DNA of 64,000 bases from Paracoccaceae bacterium (GCA_024636555.1 JAGXGW010000061.1:1-64000); one strand, 5' to 3'; counted from the first letter of the stretch, positions 43,243 to 51,820 are shown. Numbers and translations: made by a program. Notes: a model not told the origin generated them from the letters alone.

Positions 43243-43556
43243 TGGAGATATCGCCCCCGCCACAGGCACGCACAGCCCCGCCCACCAGCATCGCCACCAC
43301 CCGCAGCGAGGCTATAGATGCCGACCGCGCCGCCTTTGAATTCGAGGTCGTGTTCCTGTCGCAGGCGGTCGAAGAAATGATGCGCCATACATCGGCGGGC
43401 GACTTCGGCGGCGGTCATGGTGAGGAGGCGTGGCGCAGTTTTCTGGCCCGCGCCTTCGCCGAGGAGATCGCCAGCCACGGCGGCACAGGCATCGCCCGCA
43501 GCGTTGCGGCGGGCATCGCAGCTTACGGACAACAGGCAAGAGGAACAGATGACTGA
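43242..43556 (+). CDS. flgJ: Rod-binding protein FlgJ (N-terminal domain only)
   Basis: The 104-residue protein corresponds to the rod-binding half of FlgJ (about 25-95: FEFEVVFLSQAVEEMMRHTS, then AWRSFLARAFAEEIASHGGTGIARSV). The C-terminal muramidase half of enterobacterial FlgJ is absent, as is usual in alphaproteobacteria. A separate lytic transglycosylase in the cluster (58588-59535) is expected to supply that activity. Overlaps: 1 base with flgI and 8 bases with the following gene. Confidence 0.85.
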   Translation: MEISPPPQARTAPPTSIATTRSEAIDADRAAFEFEVVFLSQAVEEMMRHTSAGDFGGGHGEEAWRSFLARAFAEEIASHGGTGIARSVAAGIAAYGQQARGTDD

Positions 43557-43944
43557 CACCGATAACGAGGCCATGACATCGCTGACGCTGCTGTTGCAAC
43601 ACGAGATCGCGGCAATCCGGCGCGGCGATCTGGAGCAGGTGCCCGCCCTTGCCGCGCGCAAGACCGAACTGGCGCAGGCGGTCGAGGCGGTAGGCCCCGC
43701 GATAGAGGCGGCGTTGCTGGGAGGTCCCGACGAGGCCGTGCTACGGGCGCGAATCGCGGTGCTGCATGATCTGATCGAAACGGACAGGATGCTGCTCGAC
43801 GGGATGATGCAGGCCACCGGGGCGGTTATCGCGGAAATCGCCCGCATCCGCGAGCGCCACGGTCTGGGCGGTCTTTACGGCGAGAAGGGCACCCAACGCC
43901 CCGCAGCCCCCGTGCCGCTGGAACGGCTGGACCGTTCGGTGTGA
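43549..43944 (+). CDS. FlgN-like hook-filament junction chaperone (candidate)
   Basis: The 131-residue all-helical protein resembles FlgN, the export chaperone of FlgK and FlgL: LTLLLQHEIAAIRRGDLEQVPALAARKTELAQAVE, a second helix pair, and a Pro-rich tail. Its position after flgI-flgJ and in the same cluster as flgK-flgL supports this. Sequence similarity within FlgN is generally weak, so confidence is moderate. The ATG lies inside the end of flgJ. Confidence 0.6.
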   Translation: MTDTDNEAMTSLTLLLQHEIAAIRRGDLEQVPALAARKTELAQAVEAVGPAIEAALLGGPDEAVLRARIAVLHDLIETDRMLLDGMMQATGAVIAEIARIRERHGLGGLYGEKGTQRPAAPVPLERLDRSV

Positions 43945-43972
43945 TTTGTTTTTCGCGCTGATCCGGTTTTCG

Positions 43973-44008
43973 CCGAAACGTTAACCCCGCCGAAACCTCT
44001 GCCGCCAA
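43973..44008 (+). promoter_or_regulatory. Late-type promoter of the flagellin gene
   Basis: CCGAAACGTTAACC (43973-43986) is followed by GCCGCCAA (44001-44008). TAAC, 15 bases, GCCGcc AA fits the sigma-28 layout TAAA-N15-GCCGATAA in 9 of 12 positions. The first part is shared with the flgE promoter. A transcript would carry a leader of roughly 85 bases. Confidence 0.55.
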
Positions 44009-44024
44009 TCTCTTATCACGGCCC

Positions 44025-44067
44025 GGTCCAGAAGGACCTGAGCGCCAGTTTTCGTCAGAAAGACGAA
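44025..44067 (+). promoter_or_regulatory. Two hairpins in the flagellin mRNA leader
   Basis: GGTCC, AGAA, GGACC (44025-44038) and TTCGTC, AGAAA, GACGAA (44051-44067) form two perfect short stems between the promoter and the start codon. Both loops contain AGAA. In Caulobacter FlbT binds the flagellin leader, and flbT lies 0.7 kb downstream here, so these are candidates for its target. Confidence 0.5.
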
Positions 44068-44100
44068 GATCGTTAAAACTGCCCTAGAAGGGGACATGAC

Positions 44101-45042
44101 ATGACGTCTATTCTTACAAACAACTCCGCAATGAACGCGCTTGCTACACTTAAGAACATTAACAACAACCTCAACACTACGCAGGACCGTATCAGCACGG
44201 GTTTGAAAGTGTCGTCGGGCAAGGACAACGCTGCTTATTTCTCCATTTCGTCCACCATGAAGGGCGATAGCGGGATGTACAAATCCATCGATGAGAGCCT
44301 GACACTTACGAAAAACGCTGTATCAACTGGCCGACTGGGCGTTGAAACTGTAGCGGATCTCGGACGAGAAATTGCCGAGCGTGTCTCTTTTGCGACCGGG
44401 ACGGGCGTCGATCGTGCAAAGGTTCAAGAAGAAATAAACGCACTCACCGCAAGGATGACTACTGCTCTTGAGCAGTCAACATTCAACGGCTCCAGCATGG
44501 TGGACGGCGATGAGCCAGTCGCTTTGTTTACCGGACAGACGCCAACTGCCGTTCCCGATTCTGAAAATTCGCGTCAGGTAGTTACTGGTGTGAAGAGGGA
44601 TGCCGCAGGCGCACTAAGCGTTACTGAAATCACTGTCGAGAAAGTTAACCTTGAAGGAATTATCGCGGCTTTCAAAAGCATCGACGTTAATGACCTGAAA
44701 CAAGACAATCGAACCGCTGCGCTTGATACCGCCTCCACAACGTTTGCTGCTGATGTAGCCGAATCGCTTGGACGAGCTGTTCAAGACGCGGGCTCGGCAC
44801 TCACTCTTGCCGTCAATGCGGCAACTTCGCTCGGCATCGCAGAAAAGTCGATTGAGACGCAACAGTCCTTCCTTGGCGAACTGTCCAAGCGTCTCGACAG
44901 CGGCATCGGCAGCATGATCGACGCCGACATGGAATCCGAAGCTGCCCGCCTGCAAGCCTTGCAAGTCCAGCAGCAGTTGGCCACGCAGGCGCTGTCCATC
45001 GCCAACCAAGGTCCGCAAAACATCCTGAGCCTCTTCCGCTAA
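44101..45042 (+). CDS. Flagellin
   Basis: This is the filament subunit and the only flagellin in the window. The 313-residue protein has the conserved N-terminal D0/D1 helices (about 5-140: NNNLNTTQDRISTGLKVSSGKDNAAYFSIS) and C-terminal D1/D0 (about 215-313, ending IANQGPQNILSLFR). The central 140-215 region is short and variable. The gene, especially its middle, is visibly richer in A/T codons than its neighbours. AAGGGG lies 7 bases before the ATG. flaF and flbT, which control flagellin secretion and translation, follow. Confidence 0.95.
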   Translation: MTSILTNNSAMNALATLKNINNNLNTTQDRISTGLKVSSGKDNAAYFSISSTMKGDSGMYKSIDESLTLTKNAVSTGRLGVETVADLGREIAERVSFATGTGVDRAKVQEEINALTARMTTALEQSTFNGSSMVDGDEPVALFTGQTPTAVPDSENSRQVVTGVKRDAAGALSVTEITVEKVNLEGIIAAFKSIDVNDLKQDNRTAALDTASTTFAADVAESLGRAVQDAGSALTLAVNAATSLGIAEKSIETQQSFLGELSKRLDSGIGSMIDADMESEAARLQALQVQQQLATQALSIANQGPQNILSLFR

Positions 45043-45078
45043 GGGTTCCGAACTGACGCAGAGCAGTCATGCAGGCAC

Positions 45079-45111
45079 CGGCGGGGGGCCATACATTCAG
45101 GCCCCCCGCCG
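45079..45111 (+). terminator. Strong hairpin after the flagellin gene
   Basis: CGGCGGGGGGCC (45079-45090) and GGCCCCCCGCCG (45100-45111) form a perfect 12-base GC stem with a 9-base loop. There is no T run, so it may act as a 3' stabiliser or a partial terminator between flagellin and flaF. The remaining bases to 45280 hold no gene. Confidence 0.6.
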
Positions 45112-45280
45112 AACACCACCAGTATAATTCAGCCAACCGGGTTAGCAGCCAGAACATAGGCCTCGCACCCGGAATCAGGCCCGCGTGGGCAGGCATTGCC
45201 TGTCAGATGGCGCAAGACGTGACCACACGCGCTCCCATCCATCCCTGTCAGAAGACCGGGACAGCAGGAAAGCAGAACGT

Positions 45281-45730
45281 ATGAGTATCAACGCTTACAA
45301 AAACACGATCCGCCAGAGTGAATCACCCCGCCAGATCGAACGCCGCATCCTGTCGCGTCTGACAGGCGCGCTTGAGGCACATGCTGCCTATGACACCGCC
45401 GACAGCCCCAATGCCCGCCTCGGCATTCTGTCCAACGGCCTGCGGGATGCCTTGGCCGAGAACCAGACATTCTGGAACGAGCTGAAATACGATCTCGCGA
45501 TGCCCGAAAACCAGTTGTCACCCGATTTGCGCGCCGGTCTTTTGTCGCTGGCGCTTTGGGTTGACCGGCAGACCAGCGCGATCATGGGTGGCAAGACAGG
45601 CGTTATGGCGCTGGTCGATATAAACCGCTCCATCGTTGCGGGGCTGTCGGCCTCGCCCGCCGCTCCTGCGGCTGCGGCTGCGACGGCAGAGCCTCGGCCT
45701 GCGGCTCAGATCCTGCATCAGGGGGGCTGA
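45281..45730 (+). CDS. flaF: Flagellar biosynthesis regulator FlaF
   Basis: FlaF is needed for flagellin synthesis and secretion in alphaproteobacteria and acts with FlbT. The 149-residue protein matches the family (RQIERRILSRLTGALEAHA, then GLRDALAENQTFWNELKYDLA and LSLALWVDRQTSAIM). An Ala-rich C-terminal extension (about 125-149) is probably disordered. AGGAAAG lies before ATG 45281. flbT follows 4 bases later. Confidence 0.92.
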   Translation: MSINAYKNTIRQSESPRQIERRILSRLTGALEAHAAYDTADSPNARLGILSNGLRDALAENQTFWNELKYDLAMPENQLSPDLRAGLLSLALWVDRQTSAIMGGKTGVMALVDINRSIVAGLSASPAAPAAAAATAEPRPAAQILHQGG

Positions 45731-45734
45731 GGGG

Positions 45735-46226
45735 ATGGCGCTCAAACTCACCCTCAAGCCTGACGAGCGGATCATCGTCAACGGCTGCGCGATGCGGAAC
45801 TCGGGCCGCCGCCATGTGCTGACCATCGAAAGCAAGGCCGATGTGATCCGTGGGCAGGATCTGCTGGACCCCGAGGCGGTGGCCACGCCGGTGCGGCGGG
45901 TCTATTTCCTGATCCAGACCGCGCTGACCCGTACCGATCTGCGCGACGATCTGCTGACGCCGATCCAGAAGCAGCTTGCCGTTCTGGCGACCGTTTTTGT
46001 CGGTGACAATGGCGCGTATATCTTCGAGGCCGCGCATTTCGTCAGCATCGGTGATTTCTACAAGGCCTTGCGCGCCCTGCGTCCGGTGATGCGGCATGAG
46101 GAGGATATCTTCGCGCGGCTGCATGCAGGTTCGCCGGACGACACGGCGGTGCCGCACCAGTCATTTCCACAGGCAAGACCCGGCGTGGCGGTGTCGGGGA
46201 GCCAGCCTACGCAGGCAAGTTCATGA
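45735..46226 (+). CDS. flbT: Flagellin mRNA regulator FlbT
   Basis: FlbT is a post-transcriptional regulator of flagellin mRNA. In Caulobacter it binds the flagellin leader and couples synthesis to assembly. The 163-residue protein has the FlbT core (about 1-125: LTLKPDERIIVNGCAMRN, then KADVIRGQDLLDPEAVATPVRRVYFLIQ). GAGGGG lies before the ATG, and the gene overlaps the DUF1217 gene by 4 bases. Confidence 0.92.
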   Translation: MALKLTLKPDERIIVNGCAMRNSGRRHVLTIESKADVIRGQDLLDPEAVATPVRRVYFLIQTALTRTDLRDDLLTPIQKQLAVLATVFVGDNGAYIFEAAHFVSIGDFYKALRALRPVMRHEEDIFARLHAGSPDDTAVPHQSFPQARPGVAVSGSQPTQASS

Positions 46227-47053
46227 CAGGCGTTTCCGGCATCTCGACCCTGTTGGGCCTCAGGATCGCCGACACCACGCGCGAGGCCCGCGTCGCCACC
46301 ATCCAGAGCAGTGCCGAGCACAGCCGCGCGATCGCGGGTTTCCGTGACCGCATTGCAGATGTGCGGAGCGTCGAGGCGCTGCTGGCGGATCGGGAACTCT
46401 ATGTCTTCGTGATGAAGGCCTTCGATCTTGAAGACAGGATTTTCGGCAAGGCCATGATCCGCAAGGTGCTGGAAAGCGATCCGGCCAAACCGGACTCGCT
46501 GGTGCGTAAACTCACCGACCCGCGCTTTATGGAGTTGCACAAGACACTCGGCTTCGGGCCGGACGGGGTTGGCAACAGCTCGGTGATCAATCCGACCTGG
46601 CAGCAGGATATCGTCAACCGCTATGTCGAGCGGCAGTTCATCAAGGGCCAGTCCGTCCAGAACGAGAACGTCGGCAATATCCTCGAATTCCGGCAGAAGG
46701 TGCCCGGGATCAAGAATTGGTTCGACGTTCTGAAAGACCCGGTGATGGCCCAGTTCATGCGGACCGCACTGGCGCTGCCAGCGGAATCCGTGCGCCTTGA
46801 TGTCGACCGGCAGGCGGCGCTGTTTGCCAAGAAGTTCGATCTCGCGAAGCTCCAGAACCCCGAAGAGCGCGCAAAGCTGGAGCGGATGTACGCGATCATC
46901 ACCGATGCCCGCGATACATCGCGCATATCGCAAAACGCGGCTGTGCAGCTTATGACAGGCGCTGTCAGAGCCGGAGCGGGCGGCGGGCAGTTCGTGCCCA
47001 CCACGATCGACATCTCCATCATCGGCAGTATGCCGCGCCGCCCCTACCGCTGA
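46223..47053 (+). CDS. DUF1217 flagellar-cluster protein
   Basis: The 276-residue soluble helical protein is of the DUF1217 family, which accompanies alphaproteobacterial flagellar genes. Recognisable pieces are VEALLADRELYVFVMKAFDLEDRIFGKAMIRKVLESD and VNRYVERQFIKGQSVQNENV. The function is unknown; membership in the flagellin/flaF/flbT unit suggests a filament or hook-related role. It is translationally coupled to flbT (ATGA overlap) and ends 9 bases from the convergent fliG stop. Confidence 0.82.
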   Translation: MTGVSGISTLLGLRIADTTREARVATIQSSAEHSRAIAGFRDRIADVRSVEALLADRELYVFVMKAFDLEDRIFGKAMIRKVLESDPAKPDSLVRKLTDPRFMELHKTLGFGPDGVGNSSVINPTWQQDIVNRYVERQFIKGQSVQNENVGNILEFRQKVPGIKNWFDVLKDPVMAQFMRTALALPAESVRLDVDRQAALFAKKFDLAKLQNPEERAKLERMYAIITDARDTSRISQNAAVQLMTGAVRAGAGGGQFVPTTIDISIIGSMPRRPYR

Positions 47054-47062
47054 GGGCGCAGC

Positions 47063-48109
47063 TCAGGTGATCATCTCGTCATCGTCATCCTGAAACGGCA
47101 GACGGATGATCTCCTGCGCGGCCAGATCACGGGCGCAATCCACGATTGCCGTCTGTGCGGCACGTACGTCACGCCCCCGCACCGCTCCCATCATGTTCAT
47201 CTCGTCCAGCAGCATATCGCGCGATCGCGCTGGCAGGGCCTCCAGAAACTGGTCGCGCATCTCCTTGGACGCGCCACGCAGCGCCAGCGGCAACGTGTTG
47301 CCCTGCAAGCCCCGCATGACACGTGCCAGACTTTGCAGATCGAGCTTCATCAGATCGTCGAAGGTGAACATCTTCTGACGGATATTGCCAAAGTCGCGCG
47401 GCATCCGTTGTTCCAGCTTCTCCGACAGAGCTTCGAAAACCTCACGGTCGAGTTTGTTGAACAGGTCGGCCATGCGCTGTTGCGCCTCTGTCGCGCCTGC
47501 TTGACCCGCATTTGCCACCAGATCCCGCTGCAGCGTTTCCTCGATCTGCCGCATTGTGTCCGCCGGAACGGCCTTCATCCGGATCATGCGTTCCACCACC
47601 GCCTGCATCCGCTCGGGTGGCATCGAGGTGAGGGCCTTGGCCGCGGCTTCGGTGGGCAGTTTCGACAGGATCGCGGCAACGGTCTGTTCGTGTTCACCCT
47701 TGAGATATTCGGCAATCACCGTCTCGTTCATCATTCCCAGGCGCGACCACAGATCGCGCTCCTGTAGCGGCCCGCGGATCTCCTTGAGGATCGCGGCCAC
47801 CTGTTCGGGCGGCAAAAAGGTCTTCAGCATGTTCTCGGCAATGGCGAGTGAACCGATGATGCTGCCGCCGTTGGCGATGGATTCCGAAAACTCGTTCATC
47901 ACCTCCTCGACCAGCGGGGCAGGCACGACACCAAGTCCCGATATGGCGCGGGTGATTTTCTGGATGTCGTTGTCATCCAGCTTTTTCATCAGTTCCGAGC
48001 CGCGTTTTTCGCCAAGGCAAAGGAACAGTATTGCCGCCTTCTCGGGGCCGCGCAGCTTGCGACCGGCCCGCGACGGGATGGTGGTGTGTTCGATGGATGT
48101 CGAGCTCAT
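47063..48109 (-). CDS. fliG: Flagellar motor switch protein FliG
   Basis: FliG is the rotor protein that contacts MotA and generates torque. The 348-residue protein has the N-terminal FliF-binding domain (about 18-120), the middle EHEQTVAAILSKLP armadillo-type domain, and the C-terminal torque domain with FTFDDLMKLDLQSLARVMRGL and MRDQFLEALPARSRDMLLDEM. It is last in the minus-strand unit fliF-fliH-fliN-fliP-fliG. AGGAACAG lies before the ATG. Confidence 0.94.
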   Translation of the reverse strand: MSSTSIEHTTIPSRAGRKLRGPEKAAILFLCLGEKRGSELMKKLDDNDIQKITRAISGLGVVPAPLVEEVMNEFSESIANGGSIIGSLAIAENMLKTFLPPEQVAAILKEIRGPLQERDLWSRLGMMNETVIAEYLKGEHEQTVAAILSKLPTEAAAKALTSMPPERMQAVVERMIRMKAVPADTMRQIEETLQRDLVANAGQAGATEAQQRMADLFNKLDREVFEALSEKLEQRMPRDFGNIRQKMFTFDDLMKLDLQSLARVMRGLQGNTLPLALRGASKEMRDQFLEALPARSRDMLLDEMNMMGAVRGRDVRAAQTAIVDCARDLAAQEIIRLPFQDDDDEMIT

Positions 48110-48160
48110 TGGGCTGTTCCTTTCGGGACAAGACGCATCGGGTAAGGGTGCAGTGAGCCG

Positions 48161-49000
48161 CTATCCAAGCGGCATGTAGCTTTCCATCAGGCTTCCGGCC
48201 AGCATGTACCAGCCGTCGATCAGCACGAAGAAAATGATCTTGAACGGCAGCGAGATCAGGACCGGAGGCAGCATCATCATGCCCGCACTCATCAGGACAG
48301 AGGCGACGATAAGATCGATTGCGACAAAGGGCAGATAGACAAGAAACCCGATCGCAAAGGCGCGGCGCAGTTCGGAGATCACGAAAGCGGGCACCAGTTC
48401 GCGCCAGCCTGCTTCCTCGGCTGTCACAGGGTCCGGTGTGGCCACGGCAGGGGTGCCATCGGCCCGCGCGGCCAGATCGCGGAACAGCGCAAGATCCTTG
48501 GGCCGTGTATTGGCGAACATGAAGGTCTTGAACGGCGCGCCGACCCGTTCGATGGCCTGTTCCTCGGTGATGGAGTTGTTCAGCAACGGGCGCAGCCCGC
48601 CCTCCCACGCGTCCTCGAGGACGGGCTGCATGACGAAGAAGGTCATGAATAAGGCCATGCTGGTCAGCACCATATTCGGCGGCGTCTGGTTCAGCCCGAG
48701 CGCAGAGCGCAGGATCGAGAACACGATCACAAAGCGGGTGAAACAGGTCATGATCATCAAGAGGCCGGGTGCTACGCTCAGCACCGTCATCAGGGCGATA
48801 AATTGCAGAATGCGCCCGCTCAGCGTGGCACGTTCATCCGACCCCGGCGCGGCATCTGTGAAGGCCCCCGACAACGATTCCAACAGTCCGCCCGTGTCTT
48901 GGGCCAGGACAGGTGTCGCAGTCAGACAAAGCCCGAGCAGACTGGCAAAGGCAGCGGCATGGGGGCCCGGGCGCAGCATGTGGAAGGGCAGGCGGCACAT
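48161..49000 (-). CDS. fliP: Flagellar export gate protein FliP
   Basis: FliP forms the core pore of the export gate with FliQ and FliR. The 279-residue protein has an N-terminal signal-like segment (about 15-33) and helices at about 65-88 (FIALMTVLSVAPGLLMIMTCFTRF), 100-125, 210-235 and 245-270. The family signature is RRAFAIGFLVYLPFVAIDLIVASVLMSAGMMMLPP. The start codon is uncertain (ATG 49000 or ATG 48979). fliO, normally just upstream, is not present. Confidence 0.93.
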   Translation of the reverse strand: MCRLPFHMLRPGPHAAAFASLLGLCLTATPVLAQDTGGLLESLSGAFTDAAPGSDERATLSGRILQFIALMTVLSVAPGLLMIMTCFTRFVIVFSILRSALGLNQTPPNMVLTSMALFMTFFVMQPVLEDAWEGGLRPLLNNSITEEQAIERVGAPFKTFMFANTRPKDLALFRDLAARADGTPAVATPDPVTAEEAGWRELVPAFVISELRRAFAIGFLVYLPFVAIDLIVASVLMSAGMMMLPPVLISLPFKIIFFVLIDGWYMLAGSLMESYMPLG

Positions 49001-49006
49001 CCTTGG

Positions 49007-49405
49007 TCAGTTTTCCGACACGTAGTCTTTGACGATCTCGGTCAGCGTCACGCCGATTCGGTCGCCCTCGAGCTTGACCAGATCGCCGCGCGCCACGAGC
49101 CTGTCGTTGATGACCAGATCGACAGGCTCACCGATGCGCCGGTCCAACTCGATTACCGAGCCGCGTGACAGTTTCAACAGTTGCGAAATCGGCATCCGTG
49201 CATGTCCAAGGATCACCTGCACATTCAGATCGACGTTCAGCATTGCCTCGATATTGCGCCCCGCCTGCGGCTGGGGGCGAGGTGCCGCACCATCCTGCTC
49301 ACCGTCTTGCGGGACAAAAGCCTCAAGCTCGGGAAATGCCTCGGACAGCGGGGCGGCCTTGGCTTCGGGTATGGTATCTGCCGGATGGTCTTCGGATTCG
49401 GACAT
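49007..49405 (-). CDS. fliN: Flagellar motor switch protein FliN
   Basis: FliN is a C-ring component. The 132-residue protein has an acidic, disordered N-terminal third and a C-terminal SpoA domain (about 55-130: MLNVDLNVQVILGHARMPISQLLKLSRGSVIELDRRIGEPVDLVINDRLVARGDL). It lies between fliH and fliP with gaps of 2 and 6 bases. Confidence 0.93.
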   Translation of the reverse strand: MSESEDHPADTIPEAKAAPLSEAFPELEAFVPQDGEQDGAAPRPQPQAGRNIEAMLNVDLNVQVILGHARMPISQLLKLSRGSVIELDRRIGEPVDLVINDRLVARGDLVKLEGDRIGVTLTEIVKDYVSEN

Positions 49406-49407
49406 GC

Positions 49408-50064
49408 TCAGCGCTCCAGAAGAGGGGTTGAGACCACAGAACGCGCGTCACGCAGAACGCGCAGGATACGGTCGGAAATGGATGTGAAACTGTATTCAAG
49501 GCAGCCGCTGTCCCAGAATACGCGGACATCGCCGTCGATCAGGTCGGGATCGCCACGCATATCGACGCGTCCCTCAAGTCCGCTCTCTTGGATTGCAGCC
49601 TCCAGATCGGGGCGAAGCAGGTGCAGCGCGCCGGGGGACAGGGTGACCTGAAGCGTGGCACTGCCAAGACCGACGGAAAGCGCGCGGCGGACCTGTGCAA
49701 GAACGCGGTCATGCGCGCGGTGGCGCAGCAATTCGGGGAAAACCTGTTCGTAGACCGACAGGGCAAAATCCAGCAATTGCGCCTCAAGCGCTGCGCGATG
49801 CGTGTCTGCCGCCTCGATCAGCGCAGCGATCTGGGGCATCAGTGCGTCCAGCGCGGCGGCGCGGCGCGCGCTGTCAGCGGCGGCGGCCTCGGCCAGCCCG
49901 TCGCCATGGCCCGCAAGCCTGCCTTCGGCAAAGGCTGCGGCCCGCGCCGCCTCGACTGCCTGCGCCAGTTCTTCGGGCGTATGGCAGGCGCGCGCGTCGC
50001 GGCGGGCTTGCCGGTCTTCCTGCGCGAGTTGCAGATCGAAATCACGGTGAAATACAAGTTTCAT
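49408..50064 (-). CDS. fliH: Flagellar export ATPase regulator FliH
   Basis: FliH holds the ATPase FliI at the C-ring. The 218-residue protein has an Ala/Arg-rich helical N-terminal half (about 15-95) with GxxxG-like repeats (AFAEGRLAGHGDGLAEA). The conserved C-terminal domain follows (about 95-215: LLDFALSVYEQVFPELL, then LSPGALHLLRPDLEAAI). FliH diverges widely; position between fliF and fliN supports the call. The partner fliI is 11 kb away. Confidence 0.8.
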   Translation of the reverse strand: MKLVFHRDFDLQLAQEDRQARRDARACHTPEELAQAVEAARAAAFAEGRLAGHGDGLAEAAAADSARRAAALDALMPQIAALIEAADTHRAALEAQLLDFALSVYEQVFPELLRHRAHDRVLAQVRRALSVGLGSATLQVTLSPGALHLLRPDLEAAIQESGLEGRVDMRGDPDLIDGDVRVFWDSGCLEYSFTSISDRILRVLRDARSVVSTPLLER

Positions 50065-50068
50065 GGTG

Positions 50069-51793
50069 TCATTCCTCCTCAGCCAGCCAGTTTTGCATCA
50101 CCCGCAGCGCCTCTGCGGGCTCGTTCTCGACAAGTTGCCCAATTGCGTTGATCCGGCCGCGCCGCACCCCGCCCGACACGGAGGCGAGCGAAACGAGATC
50201 GTCCTGATAGCCGCTGTCGCTCGGGTCCATCACAGAGACTGGCTGCGCCAAGGCCGCCGCCCCGCCCGGCCCGGCCAACGCGGCGGTCCTTGGGGTTGCA
50301 CCGATCTGCGATGACGTGCCTGCCGTTCCGCCTGCAAGCGCGGGCGTACCTGCCATCCCCGCCTCTGCCAGCATCAGGCCACCCTCCGGCCAGATGCGGC
50401 GAAGCATGGGCGAGAGACCGAATATCAGCACCAGCGCGACCAGCGCCAAAGCGAACAGGCTGCGCAGGATCCCCATCAGGTTCGCCGCGACCACCTGCAT
50501 CACCGACATTCCCAGGGGCGCGCCAACGTCGAGCGAGTAATCAATGAACCGCAAGCTGTCGACCGAGACGCTATCGCCGCGCGTTGCATCGAACCCGACA
50601 GCCGAGCGCACAAGTTGTTCCAGCCTGGCAAGCTCGTCCGCGGGGCGTTCCTCGTAGCTGACGGTTCCGTCGTCCGCGACGTTGTAGATCCCGTTGACCA
50701 GCACCGCGACGGAGATGCGTTTGACATCGCCGGGTTCGCGCACCGTCTCGCTCTGGGTCGAGCCGATTTCGTAGTTCACGATCTCGTCGGTCCGCGCGGA
50801 GTTGCTGGTTCCGGCCTGTCCGGCTCCGGGATCGACCAGTTCGGCGGGCAGGTTGCCGGCGACACCCACGTCATTGCCGTCAGCGCCACGGTCCTCGCTG
50901 GTCTCCTCACGGTTTTCTGTGGACCGGACGACCTGCTGCTCGGGATCAAACGTTTGGCTGCGGATCACCTGACGTTCGGTGGTCACATCCACGTTGACCT
51001 GCACACGCGCATTGCCCGCGCCGACGCGGGCGGTGAGGATTTCGGTGATGTTGCGCGCCATCCTGTCCTCGATGGTCGTCCCCGCGCCGCCGAACGATAC
51101 GTCGCCTGCGCTGTCTTCGGACAGGATCGTCTCGCCGCTGGCTGTCAGAACTGTGACGCGGGATGGCGACAGGTCCGGCACGGCAGAGGCGACAAGCGCC
51201 CTGATCGCCAGCGCCTGCCTGCGGCCGATATCCTGCGTGGAGCGACCGCGCACAATGACGGATGCGCTGGGCTCGGGTCGGGTTCTCGAGAAGGCCTCGC
51301 GGTCCGGCAGCACAAGATGCACGCGCGCGGCGTCGATTCCGTTGATCGTCTGGATCGAACGGGCCAGTTCGCCTTCAAGCGCGCGCAGCCTGCTGACCTG
51401 TTGCATGAAACTGTTCATGCCCAGTCCGCTCGCATTGTCGAAAAGCTCCCAGCCGGGTGCGCCCTCGTCCGGCAAGCCCTGTTCGGCAAGCGCCATGCGG
51501 GCCCGCGCAACATCACCTTGCGGAACCGAGACGACAGCACCGCTGCCGTCCAGCTGAACCGCAAAGCCGTTCTGTTCGAGCGCTGCCACGACACGGCCCG
51601 CCCCGGCGATGGAGAGATTGCTGTAAAGCGGCACATATGTCGGTGCCATCACGGTGTTCAGCCCCAGAAAGAGGGTGAGCACGAGGCCGATGCCGGTCGC
51701 AGCCATAGCAATAAGCCGTGTCCGGCCAAGCGCGATGAGGTTGTTCAAGATCGGCTGCAATGTTGGAATCCGGTGCCAGATGAATTTCAACAA
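50069..51793 (-). CDS. fliF: Flagellar MS-ring protein FliF
   Basis: FliF builds the membrane ring on which the motor is assembled. The roughly 574-residue protein has one helix near the N-terminus (about 25-48), the YscJ-type ring-building region (YVPLYSNLSIAGAGRVVAALEQNG), a large periplasmic part, a second helix (about 445-468) and a cytoplasmic FliG-binding tail (ending VENEPAEALRVMQNWLAEEE). No ATG fits; TTG at 51793 or TTG at 51760 are candidates and neither has a good ribosome-binding site. It is first in the minus-strand motor unit. Confidence 0.93.
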   Translation of the reverse strand: MLKFIWHRIPTLQPILNNLIALGRTRLIAMAATGIGLVLTLFLGLNTVMAPTYVPLYSNLSIAGAGRVVAALEQNGFAVQLDGSGAVVSVPQGDVARARMALAEQGLPDEGAPGWELFDNASGLGMNSFMQQVSRLRALEGELARSIQTINGIDAARVHLVLPDREAFSRTRPEPSASVIVRGRSTQDIGRRQALAIRALVASAVPDLSPSRVTVLTASGETILSEDSAGDVSFGGAGTTIEDRMARNITEILTARVGAGNARVQVNVDVTTERQVIRSQTFDPEQQVVRSTENREETSEDRGADGNDVGVAGNLPAELVDPGAGQAGTSNSARTDEIVNYEIGSTQSETVREPGDVKRISVAVLVNGIYNVADDGTVSYEERPADELARLEQLVRSAVGFDATRGDSVSVDSLRFIDYSLDVGAPLGMSVMQVVAANLMGILRSLFALALVALVLIFGLSPMLRRIWPEGGLMLAEAGMAGTPALAGGTAGTSSQIGATPRTAALAGPGGAAALAQPVSVMDPSDSGYQDDLVSLASVSGGVRRGRINAIGQLVENEPAEALRVMQNWLAEEE

Positions 51794-51820
51794 GCTTAAA
51801 CCGGACTAAAACATAAAAAG

